Part shown: one piece after another, positions 13,081 to 24,916 of the stretch
Layout: each line of letters starts with the position of its first letter
Numbering within the stretch: the stretch's first letter is position 1
Origin: Epiperipatus broadwayi
Lineage: Eukaryota; Onychophora; Udeonychophora; Euonychophora; Peripatidae
Direction: 5' to 3'
Assembly (NCBI GenBank): GCA_028023455.1
Contig: JAQFVV010012477.1
Span: 2,502,650-2,566,649, forward strand
Length of the DNA stretch: 64,000 nucleotides
Position numbers and translations under genes: made by a program
Notes under the pieces: generated by a model
Told to the model about the DNA's origin: nothing
The model's database searches: none
Seen by the model: only the letters and a program-made list of their open reading frames with translations

Positions 13081-13799
13081 AAACAACTATTAGTAATAAT
13101 GGTAGTACTTACACAATCTTTGAAGTAGTAGTTTTTTCACTCTCCTTCAGGTATTGCTGTATATGACCAGTGATAATATTAGATATGATGTAAGTAATCA
13201 AGAAAGAACAAAATTTAAAAATTCTATTTATAAATGTAAAAAAGTCAAGTTAAAAAGTATTTGCTGGCAAATTTGGTACATATTATTTATAGATTAATAA
13301 CCCAGAATTATTGCAAAGTTTAATTAGCATATGCATGTATCATTATCTATCAATGGATTCTCACAGAGATACTAAATGTTATCTCTATCATTATTATATG
13401 TATCTATAAAACAGTGTGAAAGTACATTACTAAAGCATGCCTTATTATACACCTACTTCATTAACTATGTATTAATAATTTAAAACAAAATCTAATGTTA
13501 GGTGTTTAGATTTGTAACTAACATTATTTAATAAGTTTTGAAATCTTTGGTTTTGCTTTTCTTTTATTTATTTTTATAATTTAGATGTGAAAAACATCTA
13601 CATATAATTACTCATACAACAAACGTATTTTAAATTTAGGAGTTGGTTCATATTTAAAAAAAAAAAAAAATTTCATTTTTTAATATATAGTTTTGTTTTC
13701 TCAATTTTAATTAATTCATAAAATGTTCAATAGATAATTTTATTACAGATAAACAAAACATATTGATTTTATAATTGATTTTATTATTTATAATTGCAA
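13081..13799. other. AT-rich stretch, nothing recognised
   Basis: No coding, RNA or repeat feature could be supported. Confidence 0.55.
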
Positions 13800-14010
13800 A
13801 GTGGAAATAGCTATCTCCAGCAGAGTTATGTAGCATCAAAAACCAATGAAAGATTGAGTGATACCATTCTATATTTGGGCTCCTTTGTTATATAATCTTT
13901 GTTTTTTTACTTGGTTTTTAAACTATACTGTAAATTTTGTCTATTGTTTTAATTTATGTACAGATTAAATATTCTGCAATCGCCATTAAAAAATTCAAAG
14001 AATATTAAAA
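13800..14010 (+). repeat. Left arm of a foldback split by an LTR element
   Basis: This arm pairs with 15600-15822: CTCCAGCAGAGTTATGTAGC on the left mirrors GCTACATAATTCTGCTAGAG on the right, and the inner blocks (CAGATTAAATATTCTGCAAT and its mirror near 15640) also pair. The LTR element at 14091-15568 lies in the spacer. Confidence 0.75.
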
Positions 14011-14090
14011 CGAATATGTCTCTTTGTTGTGTTTGGTTTGGATTACAGACCCAACCTCCAGAAAATAATACTAACACCAGTATTACAATT

Positions 14091-14657
14091 AATATAATAT
14101 TTATTATTCACAAATATATACAATAAATTATACAGTATATATACAATAAATAATAGTTATAATGGAAACTCTTGAATCTGGGTCTTGTGGTTTTACTGCT
14201 TCCAGCTATGCCTGAATAGCTTGCCTCGTGGGTAGGGAGAATGACTTTTTCAGCTGTACAAGACAGCTTGCCTCAAGTCAATAGTAGTCTTAGCAGCATC
14301 TGGTCCCTCTGTGGACTAACCTATCTGTGTAGACAAATAGTATATTACTATTAGTGGGAATGCTGACTGCTTTTAAGGTTAGCAGGGCTTCCCTGGTAGA
14401 ATGCATACAGTCTTTTCAGGTCAGACAGATGTTTTTTTCTTTTTTCTCCTAAAAGGCTGACTATTTATAGCCAGATTCCTGACCCTACTGAAAACATTCA
14501 GATTCAGCAAACATTGTTGCTTATTGACTTTTTCTAATAATTGGCTATGTGTTTAGCTGTACATCAGCCTATTGGCCTGTGGCAAACAATGCTTAATCTA
14601 ATCATATAAGGCAGAATCTGGATTAGGCCACTTCTGAAAGAAGGTCAGACTATAACA
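14091..14657 (-). repeat. 3' LTR of the minus-strand element
   Basis: Begins TGTTATAGTCTGACC on the minus strand directly after the polypurine tract at 14658-14668. Ends near the AATATAATAT block at 14091. Confidence 0.75.
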
Positions 14658-15011
14658 TCTCTCCCCCTGGCTAAAAATTAGTCCTATGGAACATAGTCTT
14701 GCAGTTGTACTGGAGAATGACTAATATACTTTGGTGCTGGTTCTGGTTTGCTGCCATCTTCAGTTTGTTGGTCCTTCTTGCTTGCACTGCATGTCACTGG
14801 AGATTCATTTCTTGTGGCTGCATCTGTATAATCTATTCTAAGTTGCTTTCAATTATGATGATGTTGACATCAATCTTCTCTTTTGACTACAATGGTGTGG
14901 AGTCCTATCTGTTGACTTACGATTGCTGGAATTTAGTGGTTCCTCTATACATCCAGCATAGCACTCCACAATCATTTCATTTGTAATATGAATGATCATG
15001 ATTTAAGACTC

Positions 15012-15568
15012 AATATAATATTTATTATTCACAAATACATACAATAAATTACACAGTATATATACAATAAATAATAGTTATAATGGGAACTCTTAAATCC
15101 TGGTCTTGTGGTTCTACCACTTCCTGTTACACCTGATAGTTTGCCTCATGGGTAGAAAGAATGACTCTTCTGGCTGTATAAGGCAGCTTGCTTTGAGTCA
15201 ATAGTAGTCTTAGCAGCATCTGGTCCATCTTGCTTAGCTGCATAGACAAATAGCATATTGCTATTAGTGGGAAAGCTGACTGCTGTTCAGGTTAGCAGGG
15301 CTTACCTGAGAGAACATGTAGTCTTTTCAAGGTCAGACAGACATTCTTCCCCTTTTCTCCCAAAATGCTGACCATTTATAGACAGATCCCTGACCTTACT
15401 GAAAACATTCAGAATCAGCAAGCATTGTTGCTTATTGGCCCATTGTAATCATTAGCTATGTGTTTAGCTGTACATCAGTCTATTAGCCTGTGGCAAACAA
15501 TGCTCAATCTGATCAGATAAGACAGAATCTGGACTAGTCGACTTCTGAGAGAAGGGAGGATTATAACA
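15012..15568 (-). repeat. 5' LTR of the minus-strand element
   Basis: Begins TGTTATAATCC on the minus strand at 15568 and ends at the shared AATATAATAT block. Many substitutions and a few indels separate it from the other LTR. Confidence 0.75.
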
Positions 15569-15599
15569 CTCTTATTATACATAGGTTATTAAAAGTAAT

Positions 15600-15822
15600 A
15601 CTCATTCTTTATCATTTGAATATATTAATGGTGATTGCCGAATATTTATTCTGCACATAAATTAAAACAGTAGGTAAAATTTATGGTATAATTTAAAAAC
15701 TAAGTGAAAAATAAACTATTATAATAATAATTTTAAAGATAGAATGGTATCATACAATCTTTTTATTGGATTTTGATGCTACATAATTCTGCTAGAGATA
15801 GATAATTTTATTTGGCAATTAC
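15600..15822 (-). repeat. Right arm of the foldback around the LTR element
   Basis: Mirror of 13800-14010. The LTR element probably inserted into the spacer of an existing foldback, because both arms lie outside both LTRs. Confidence 0.75.
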
Positions 15823-16330
15823 AGAGTAAAATGAGTTTAAATATATGTAAAAATAAATGGAATATTGGGTGCAAGTTAAATTATGATAATAGCAAGGAAA
15901 GTAGTGTATTATTTAAAGCTCAAATGGGATCTTTAGCAACAAGGCAATATACATGTAAATGGAAAAATACGGGTGATTTAGTCTGCAAGTTGTGTAAGGA
16001 AGGCATAGAAAATATTAGGCATCTGTTAAATGATTGAAAGCAGAAAGGGTATAAATAATGAAGTTATGAAAAAAATAAATATGAAAAAAGTGATTATACA
16101 GAAAGTGGGTTATTAATTTTTATGCTGGGTTTGGGAAAAAATAAGAGGGATTTGGATATGAAGGCCATGGAATTGACAAAGATTATGTTGTGAAAATGGA
16201 ATGGAGCAGATTATGGGAAAACTTAGGGTGGAGATAAGAAAGAGATTGGTAAAGTGGCTAGCATGTTTTTCTAGGCATAATTGCCGAGATATTCCTGACT
16301 CTGTATAAGGAGAAGTCATAGTGCATCACA
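15823..16330 (+). pseudogene. LINE ORF2 C-terminal fragment
   Basis: The frame at 15831-16037 reads through FKAQMGSLATRQY and ends in a zinc-binding signature CKLCKEGIENIRH (C-X2-C-X7-H), typical of the end of LINE ORF2 proteins after the reverse transcriptase domain. The following sequence stays protein-like across stops (MLGLGKNKRDLD, MKAMELTKIML) to about 16200. No endonuclease or RT core is present, consistent with a 5'-truncated copy. Its relation to the LINE at 48216-54000, which also has a C-X2-C-X7-H motif, is only at the motif level. Confidence 0.6.
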
Positions 16331-16579
16331 TCACATCACTGAAATTTAGAAGTTATGATTATTTATTTATTATTATGATTTTATTATTGTGATTTCAGCT
16401 GAAAGTAATGTTCATTAAAAAGTTCATTTGTTTATATTACCATATTTATTGCTATGTCTACTCACGAATGCATTGAATTTTATTATTAAAAAAACATGAC
16501 TACTTTTAACAATTATTTACTTTCACAAAATGGATATAAAACTAAATAAAAATGAAAAACATAGACATATGAATACACC
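16331..16579. other. AT-rich spacer
   Basis: Nothing recognised. Confidence 0.5.
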
Positions 16580-16919
16580 TAAACAAACACACACACATAT
16601 ATATATATATAATATTACAAATCAATGTCTGTATTTTTTCAAAATAATATATGTAAATTTATAAATAAATATTATAAAATACAGTATTTAAAATTTTATA
16701 AAAATATATCTATAACCATCACTTAGAAGCACTTTCAACTATCTTTGTAGTTTTTGTCTAATAATATTTTTAACATGTCAGCTTTCCCATAATTCCATGA
16801 TGTCAACTTTTCCAAAATTCTGTGATCTTAATGTTCGCTGCTTGCCTATTAATTAAATCTTGCTTGTATTTATATATTAACATCACTTCTTTAATTTTTC
16901 TTTTATTATTATTTCGGTA
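16580..16919 (-). pseudogene. PLE C-terminus and 3' UTR fragment, minus strand
   Basis: On the minus strand the inner end encodes NNNKRKIKEVMLIYKYKQDL and LINRQ, the tail of the GIY-YIG protein, matching IYKYKHDLINRQ of the plus copy near 26000. The 3' UTR follows with AAAGTGCTTC...GTGATGG-like blocks and a final GATATCTG/GACATTG-like segment shared with 26170-26210 and 44395-44440. It begins abruptly where repeat X starts at 16920. Confidence 0.7.
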
Positions 16920-17655
16920 GTTTTCTCACCTACTGGATGAGCCACCAGGTGATGCTGCAGAACCACCAAGAAGCCTGCAAATAATAAATTTCTATACAAA
17001 AATAGCTGAAATCAATGGAAAATTAAAATTAAATGCCTATGGCAAGATATCAAAAATAAGTAAAAATCAAGTAAAAAATGAAATAATATGTAAATTTTAA
17101 AAAGTACACAAACACACACACAAGTGAAATAATACGTAAATTTTAAAAAAGTACACAAACACAAAATTGGTAAAAATACACAAAATAACCATTAAAATTA
17201 AAATGCCTAAGGCAAGATATCAAAAGTAAGTAAAAATCAAGTAAAAAAATTAGCCTAAGGCTGGTAAAATATCAAGTGAAATAATACGTAAATTTTAAAA
17301 AAGTATATACACACACACAAAATCGGTAAAAATACATTAAAAATGAATCGATGTAAAATTAAAACACCTGAGGCAAGAAATGGATAATTAAAATACCTAG
17401 GTCAACAAATAAAACAAATCCTCAAATCCCCACAAAAATTATAACCCCTAAGGCAAAACAAATCAAAAAATTAAAAATCAAACAAATTCTAAAAAAAACG
17501 CTATGAAATTCGAATTAGGCAACAAAAACAGAAAGACTTTAATGGTAAAAGTCAAAAAATTAGCAATGGCAGGCAGATGGTGCTTCATTAAAATGGGGGG
17601 AGATTATATAAACTAAAAAGCAAAAAGAACATTACATGAGAGCTTCTATTTATCA
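16920..17655 (+). repeat. Repeat X, copy 1, plus orientation
   Basis: Inverted copy of 24124-24916. It starts TTTTCTCACCTACTGGATGA, still readable as LLDEPPGDAAEPPRSL, and ends AGCTTCTATTTATCA, the same end as copy 2. The middle has several degenerate units with GGCAAGATATCAAAAGTAAG, (AC)n and ATAATACGTAAATTTT. In copy 1, X abuts a PLE fragment in the opposite orientation; in copy 2 it abuts one in the same orientation. Confidence 0.85.
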
Positions 17656-19040
17656 AATTAATTATACTCTGCTTTATATGGATAAGCTTTCTATTAATTT
17701 TAATATCAAACATAATTGATAAATCATAAATATTAATATTATTTGTGCTCAAATATTTTATATGTATAAAACACAAGCATACACCCACACATGGCGTATA
17801 TTAACAAATGAATAAATAAAATTACCAGAGAAAAACAATCATGTCCAAATCCACTTATTTAGATGTAGAATATTATCTTAAAATTATGAATAGTTTATCA
17901 GTTGATCACTTTCTAAAAGTCAATTTACCATCATTTGGTTAATACTGTAATATAGAAGTGAAGAAATATATGCAATAAAAATGTATACTACCTGTGATTT
18001 TCCCTGGGATAATCATGAAAATATAAAAGCAATGGTAATAATTTGTTCGGCTGGTGACTTCCTATGTGTTTAATCTATTTAATTTCGCGAATTGGTATTG
18101 ATTCTCTTTGGAGGAGGTTACTGTTGAAATATTTCAGGAGTGTCTTCTTTCCAATATTGGCAAAATTATTTATTATAATTATTAAAATTATTTATTATAG
18201 CTTTGATCTACTCCAGCTGCAATTTAATATTGCATCACACAATTTAATAATGTGTGGAGAATTATTTTCTTCAAAGTATTATCAAACGAACTGTCCTTAC
18301 CAAAAGATATATTATTCTCTATATTTCTTTTTTTGTATACTCATTTTTTTCTAGAAAGTTATCACCCACATGGTTTTGAGGTCCAGTTTCTCTTTAAACA
18401 AAGCAAAAAGCTTTTCCCACCTTTTTGTCTTTTCAAGGTCAGGAAATTTTGTTAACCACCTGTAATTTGTTTTTGACTTTTATTTTTTTTTTGTTTTTCT
18501 TTTTTACATTCTTTACATAATAATCTATACAGTTTTAATTTTTTTTTTCATTTAAGATTTCTTTTCTCTATTATAATAAAATAAACTGCATTAGCTTCTA
18601 TCTTCAAAATCAAATTTATATTTGTTGAATTTAGTTCATTCGTCCATCCGATTAATGATCAAAATATTTTTTAAAAAAATAAAGAAGTTTGTTGATCTTG
18701 TTTGGTTTTTCTTTTGCTTGATAGATAGATAATGGAAGATCTTGGAAATATGGATTTAAATTGATCACCATAGCAACCTAAAGCTTTTAAATAGAATTGT
18801 TTACTGTTGATTCTTGCTTTAAAATACTAAATTCACTATAATCAAACTCAGAAAAAACATATAGGTAAATGAATAAATTTTGAAAACAATTTAGTATGAT
18901 ATAAAGTTTACTTAAATAGGATTGATATTATTTTACATATTTCATTTATATTAATGCAGTCACCATAGTAACATTATTACATATAATTCAATGTTTTTAT
19001 GTCATGTATATTTGTTTACAAATTAATTTAAAAAAAAATA
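17656..19040. other. AT-rich stretch, no gene supported
   Basis: Short hydrophobic frames at 18064-18455 lack domains or splice context and are taken as chance. Poly-T runs near 18480-18550. Confidence 0.5.
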
Positions 19041-20228
19041 TTAATATTGTTAAAAAATATCTATGTAAATTATTCAGAATTATAAAGTGAATAAAGGTTG
19101 TGATATCAATGCTGTATTTTGGTTTACAAATAGTGGGAAAAATCAGATTGGATTTGGCTTTCATTAACATGTATCCATTTTCTCCAAACTTACATTACAA
19201 ACCACGAAAACTGTTGTAAAAAAAATGTTCGGCATTGAGCTTTATTTTGAGTGAATTCCAATGGTTGTTATGACACCAGAACGTCAGAAAGAGATCATAT
19301 AAATAGCCAGTAAAGACTATAGGAGGGGCTATCATCTTTTTATCATTGCCAGGAAAGGACATATTTTCTATGTTCTTATAAATAAAAGTTCTTCAATATT
19401 TTTTTTAACTGTTAAACCATAAAACATGGAAGAATAAACTTAAATTATCTGCCCATTCATTCATTTGAATGGCAGTTGTGAAGGATTCCAAAGAAAACGG
19501 CAACAAAATGTAAAAAAAAAAGGAAACCTATTAAAAAAAAGCTTTGTATGAAATCGGCTATTTTAGTTTTTAAAAACAAAGATATTTCTGGTTTAAAGTT
19601 TGGTGTATAACCACCATTGGATTTGGATAAAAAATTAATATTGTTAAAAAATATCTATATAAATTATTCAGAATTATAAAGTGAATAAAGGTTGTGATAT
19701 CAATGCTGTATTTTGGTTTACAAATAGTGGGAAAAATCAGATTGGATTTGGCTTTCATTAACATGTATCCATTTTCTCCAAACTTACATTACAAACCACG
19801 AAAACTGTTGTAAAAAAAATGTTCGGCATTGAGCTTTATTTTGAGTGAATTCCAATGGTTGTTATGACACCAGAACGTCAGAAAGAGATCATATAAATAG
19901 CCAGTAAAGACTATAGGAGGGGCTATCATCTTTTTATCATTGCCAGGAAAGGACATATTTTCTATGTTCTTATAAATAAAAGTTCTTCAATATTTTTTTT
20001 AACTGTTAAACCATAAAACATGGAAGAATAAACTTAAATTATCTGCCCATTCATTCATTTGAATGGCAGTTGTGAAGGATTCCAAAGAAAACGGCAACAA
20101 AATGTAAAAAAAAAAGGAAACCTATTAAAAAAAAGCTTTGTATGAAATCGGCTATTTTAGTTTTTAAAAACAAAGATATTTCTGGTTTAAAGTTTGGTGT
20201 ATAACCACCATTGGATTTGGATAAATAT
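19041..20228 (+). repeat. 594-base tandem duplication, two near-identical copies
   Basis: Copy 1 is 19041-19634 and copy 2 is 19635-20228 (exact edges shift by a few bases because of A-runs). TTAATATTGT starts at 19041 and 19635; GTGAATAAAGGTTGTGATAT starts at 19087 and 19681. By eye I find a single difference (TATGTAAA against TATATAAA) apart from the ends. The unit has no intact frame, although the plus strand has readable pieces such as TPERQKEII and KDYRRGYHLFIIARKGH, which I cannot assign. The identity implies a very recent event or an assembly artefact. Confidence 0.95.
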
Positions 20229-22169
20229 CGTGTCACAAGCTAAGAAACATCTCAGGATCTATTGGATTGATTTGCATAAAAAAAAGGAAAAGGCTAATTA
20301 AATTGCACTCTCCTCTTTGGAAAAAAAAGGACTGTTAGTGAAGCATTATAAAGTTTGACTTATTTTTTCTGAGAAATAAACTTCTCTTTGCGTCATAGAA
20401 ACTGGGGATAAGTAAATTGCAATGGACAAATAAATAGTGAAAATGGACAGACTCTTATATAGGGTATGATTTTTTTTATATATATAAAAATGTGCACATA
20501 TTAATTTTTTTTTTACATATATTTAAAAAGAATGATTTGTATTTTATTTAAATTATCTTTAGGAGTAATAGAATTTATGAAATAAAATTGATCAGAGAGA
20601 TTTCTTTATTAATTATTTGAATGCTTGTCTAAGTATATATTAGCACAATCTGTTGTTGTTGTTTTTTTAATATATGATTTGATGGTTGCATGTATAAAAT
20701 TTAGTTTAAAACATCGAACAGACAAGAGATTCAAATATATCGTATTATTTCGTATTCATTTATCAGTTATTATTTTGATAAACAAATAGGCTTCGATCTC
20801 ATCCCATTTCATATCTTTGGTATCTGTTATATATAAATTTTTCAGTAAGATATCCAAAAGTCTCTCCATTCATTCATTTTTTTTATACATATTGTTATTG
20901 TTTTTGCAACACATTTTAGAGATACACACAGTAATTTTATCATTATTATTTATTCAATCAATCTGAAATATAAATTTATTTCCTATGTATTTTGTTATTA
21001 ATCTTGCCAATTTTCTTTTATATAATCAAATAAATTGAGTGATTCAAATGACAAGACTCCGTTAATTTTTTTATTATTATTTGAATTGCATAAGATGACG
21101 TAGCTATTTAAATGACAAGGTTCAAACTCAGCTTGGTAAGTGAGCTAGAATATAAGATATGGTGTGTTTTGCATATTAGCATTTTATTTTATTCCCATAT
21201 GAATTTTATATTTATATTTGCATTCGAATATTATATATTATAATTTATCTTGGTTAATATTACAAAGTCAATCATTTCTATGTTTGTCTGATTCCATCTT
21301 AAAATATAAATATATATATATATATGTATAAATAGATCGTATTTTATCATTGATTCAGGACGACTTGTCTTAAATATTAGAAAAAAAACTTCTCTAAAAT
21401 AATGAGTACGACTTCATTGAATAGTTTAATTGAATATTATCTTTAAATTGGTATGATTCTAAATTATAATCATATATCTTAATTATTGCTAATCAATTTT
21501 ATATTCAATTGTTTAAAGATTCAAATAAATAATATTAATACTCATAGGTGAAAAAACATCCAATAGAAACTTAATATATCTTTTCTGTAATGTGGTTGGG
21601 CATTGTAGAGTTAGAAATGAGCTAATAAAGTGTTGATAATAAATTATAGTGAAGTATTCTATTTTAACACGTAAACGAAGCAATAATTAAGTATCGCTTT
21701 ATTGGAAGATATGAATAAATTATTTATACATTACTTTATAGCTTCTTATATTTAAACATTTAAAGGAGTGCATAGTTTTTCAAACTGTCTTATAAAATGA
21801 TATAAAAACTAGTTGATGTCAATAGAAAATTATTAATTAAATATTAGGGTAGAAAGAATTGTGTATCGCTTTTTGAAATGAATGTTTATACTTTCTATTT
21901 AGCGTTTATTAAACTAGATATATATTTGAGTCAAGTACTATTTTGTTTTGATATTTAAATAGTGTCATGTTTAAAAATGTTTTGTAAAATACAATTATAG
22001 GTATTTAGAAACTTATCCGTTAAGATAAAATGCAGCATCATTAAATAATGAAGTAGATTTAAATTACTACAATAATAATAGGTTAATAAAATATATTGGA
22101 ATCTGCTTTAGTTATTAACACTTTAATAGCCTGAAATGCGACATCGCGGTTGTCATCTTTAGATTGGTC
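20229..22169. other. AT-rich stretch, nothing recognised
   Basis: Contains short (TA)n tracts near 20475 and 21310. No gene or repeat boundary is supported. Confidence 0.55.
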
Positions 22170-23085
22170 TTGCTCAGCCAATTTTTTAGTTACATTGATG
22201 AAAAAATACCCGTATTAAAGCTTAGAGCAAGGCCTATAAGATGCTGCCCTCTTTTGAATTATTTTACAAGTAAAAAATCAATACTAGGAGGGTTTTAAGT
22301 TGAACAAAAGAAGAAGGCCAGTTTTGATTGGTTAGATAATCTATTCCCAATCTATTCCCAATTCTTATTGGCTGATAATTCCGTTAAATATTTTTTCACC
22401 GCTAAAATGAAAATATATGTTTTGGAGTGTTTTTTTATTATGTTTCGTACATATTATAAATAATTTTCATAAAATCTAATATTTATAATAAAAATATAGT
22501 TATTTTACAAAAGTAGTAAGGTTTTATTTAAAAAATGTATACTTTACACGATTGTAAATTGAAAAAGAAACCAGCTGTAACAGCAATTTTTGACATCTTG
22601 TCAAGAGGTTAGATTGCTCCAAGCTGTTTATTTGATTTTCAAACAAAGATTAATGATTTAGAATATTTTTCTGGCATTATAATGTATTTTTGGTGTATTT
22701 TTTTAATAATATGCTGAAAGTATAATTATTTTGAGAAAGACGTTAAGATTTTTCCTAAAAAATTCTTAAAAAATTCATAACGTGAAATCTGGGAGGGATC
22801 TAAATGACATTTACAATGCTTCTAATTTGCTCGTAATGTTTTCTGTGATTTTTCCGCTTTTGAATATTTCTATAAAATACAAATAAAAATATATTTTTGA
22901 AATAACTTTCGTTTACTTTCCTAACATTACAAATAATTAATATACTTTTTGAAAACGAAACTAAAATTAATATACATTAAAAGATGAAAATATTTGTATC
23001 AAAAAGTTTGTCACTTGACCAATTAAAAGTTTCAGAGTTTTACTTCGCTGGACCAATAACGAAAGTGATCTATTAAAGTGTTTTA
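22170..23085 (+). repeat. Old dispersed repeat, copy B (with 8110-8840)
   Basis: See 8110-8840 for shared blocks. This copy is a little longer and includes an internal partial repetition (AGTATAATTATTTTGAGAAA near 22718 recalls the block near 22480-22510). Confidence 0.55.
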
Positions 23086-23655
23086 ATTAGATTTGATTTT
23101 CATTAGATTGCTAATCAAGTAGTTAGTCTAATCATATATTATTGTTTAGGACAATGATATGTGAGTTCATTGCTCAGTGCAGTTTACTTTGTAATGGGAT
23201 GGATTTGTTGATGTTTGGAGCAGAAGATCTCATTATCCTTATGTTTACATATAGCTTAAACAAATTAGACTTTAATAGAGATTATTAGTGCTTTATGATG
23301 GTTTATTGCATAATGGTGACCCGATTGAGCTAGACTAGATTAGATTAAGTTAGATTTTAGATTTTTCATCAGATCAGATTGATCATCCTAACCATCACCA
23401 GCATTGATCAAATTCCATCAGTTACAATATATATATATATATACTCGTGTTTCAAGAAAATACAAGAGCATAAACACCCCTCCCCTTTCATACTTCATCT
23501 TTATTTTAACCTTTCCTCTACCAATTTAAAAAGTCAAATATACTCGAATAAATAATATAAGAACTATATACCCATGCGTGTGTACAAATTTTCCTTTTGT
23601 GAAACAGGGTTTGAATCCACCCTGTCACAATATATATATGGATGTTCTCAAAATA
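23086..23655. other. AT-rich stretch with (TA)n at 23427-23444
   Basis: A T-arm-like stretch (CAGGGTTTGAATCCACCCTG) lies near 23607 just before a (TA)n run, which might be the end of a decayed tRNA-derived SINE. No matching A box was found, so this is not called. Confidence 0.4.
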
Positions 23656-24123
23656 TGAAAATAAAGATTGATTATGATGAGTTAAAAGAAGTTAAACAAT
23701 TACAAATACATTGGTTGGATTATTAATACAGTTGGAAACATAGTGGAGATGAAATTAATCATAGAATTAAAAAGGAAGATTTTTAATAAATTTGTTTTAC
23801 CAGTTTTTACTTATGGATCTGAGACTTGGTCACTTAATAGAAGAGCAACATAGAGACTTCAGACCACTTGGAGAAGTATGGAGAGATGCATGTTAGGAGT
23901 AACAAGAAGAGATTGAAACCACAATATATGAGTAAGAGAACAAACAGGTGTTACTGACCTCATTGAAAAAAATAAAAGACTGAAGTGGAGTTGGGCTGGA
24001 CATATTGCTAGAAAAGATGATAATAGATGGACAAGTGAAATCTTAAACTGAATTCCAAGAGATTGTAAAAGACCCAGAAAGAGACCACATGTGAGATGGA
24101 TAAAATAAGAAAGTGTGCAGGGG
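23656..24123 (+). pseudogene. RTE-type LINE ORF2 C-terminus fragment
   Basis: With a few stops and frameshifts the plus strand reads VLPVFTYGSETWSLN, MERCMLGVTRRD, EQTGVTDLIE, RLKWSWAGHIARKDDNRWT and RPRKRPHVRW. This is the classical region after the reverse transcriptase domain of RTE/BovB-type elements. The RT core is absent, as expected for a 5'-truncated copy. The element stops at GGGGTGAT, where repeat X begins; the related minus-strand copy at 26425-26760 continues past that point, so X interrupts or replaced the 3' end. Confidence 0.85.
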
Positions 24124-24916
24124 TGATAAATAGAAGCTCTCATGTAATGTGCTTTTTAGTTTATATAATCTCTCACCATTTTAATGAAGCACCATCTACC
24201 TGCCATTGTTAACTTTTTGACTTTTACCATTAAAGTCTTTCTGCTTTTGTTGCCTAATTTGAATTTCATTGCGGTTTTTTTAGAATTTGTTTGATTTTTA
24301 AATTTTTGATTTGTTTGCCTTAGGTGTTATAATTTTTGTGGGCTTTGAGGATTTGTTCTATTTGTTGACCTAGGCATTTTAATTATCCATTTCTCGCCTC
24401 AGGTGTTTTAATTTTCCATTGATTCATTTTTAATGTATTTTTACCGATTGTGTGTGTGTGTGTACTTTTTTAAAATTTACGTATTATTTCACTTGTGTGT
24501 GTGTACTTTTTTTAAATTTACATATTATTTCACTTGATTTTTTACTGCCATTAGGCTAATTTTTTTACTTGATTTTTACTTTCTTTTGATATCTTGCCTT
24601 AGGCATTTTAATTTTAATGGTTATTTTGTGTATTTTTACCAATTTTGTGTGTGTGTACTTTTTTAAAATTTACGTATTAGTTCACTTGTGTGTGTGTGTA
24701 CTTTTTTTAAAATTTATGTATTATTTCACTTGATTTTATACTTGCCTTAGGCAAATTTTTTTACTTGATTCTTACATTCTTTTGATATCTTGCCTTAGGC
24801 ATTTTAATTTTAATTTTCCATCGATTCCAGCTATTTTTGTATAGAAATTTATTACTTACAGGCTTTTTGGTGGTTCTGCAGCATCACCTGGTGGCTCGTC
24901 CAGTAGATGAGAAAAC
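24124..24916 (-). repeat. Repeat X, copy 2, minus orientation
   Basis: Inverted copy of 16920-17655. It contains four or five degenerate internal units, each with a TTGCCTTAGGC motif, a (GT)n run and TTTAAAATTTACGTATTA. Its 5' end supplies the last residues of the chimeric PLE frame. X may be a SINE-like or 3' UTR module carried with the PLE; the type is unknown. Confidence 0.85.

Larger units (their letters stand above)
14091..15568 (-). mobile_element. Decayed, internally deleted LTR retrotransposon
   Basis: Two direct repeats, 14091-14657 and 15012-15568, are about 560 bases each and about 80% alike by eye. On the minus strand both begin TGTTATA, and the internal base run just before the left repeat reads AGGGGGAGAGA, a typical polypurine tract immediately 5' of a 3' LTR. 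This fixes the element as minus strand, with its 5' LTR on the right. Only about 354 bases of internal sequence remain, without gag or pol, so it is a deletion derivative or a small non-autonomous element (TRIM-like). No target-site duplication is obvious and a tRNA primer site was not recognised. The LTR divergence implies an old insertion. Confidence 0.75.

Noticed and set aside
14699-14986. 95-codon plus-strand frame
   Set aside because: It lies in the internal remnant of the minus-strand LTR element, on the wrong strand.
18064-18455. Two overlapping hydrophobic frames
   Set aside because: Low-complexity composition with no family resemblance.
23590-23640. tRNA gene or SINE at GGTTTGAATCC
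   Set aside because: B-box-like only; no A box at the right distance and no clover leaf.
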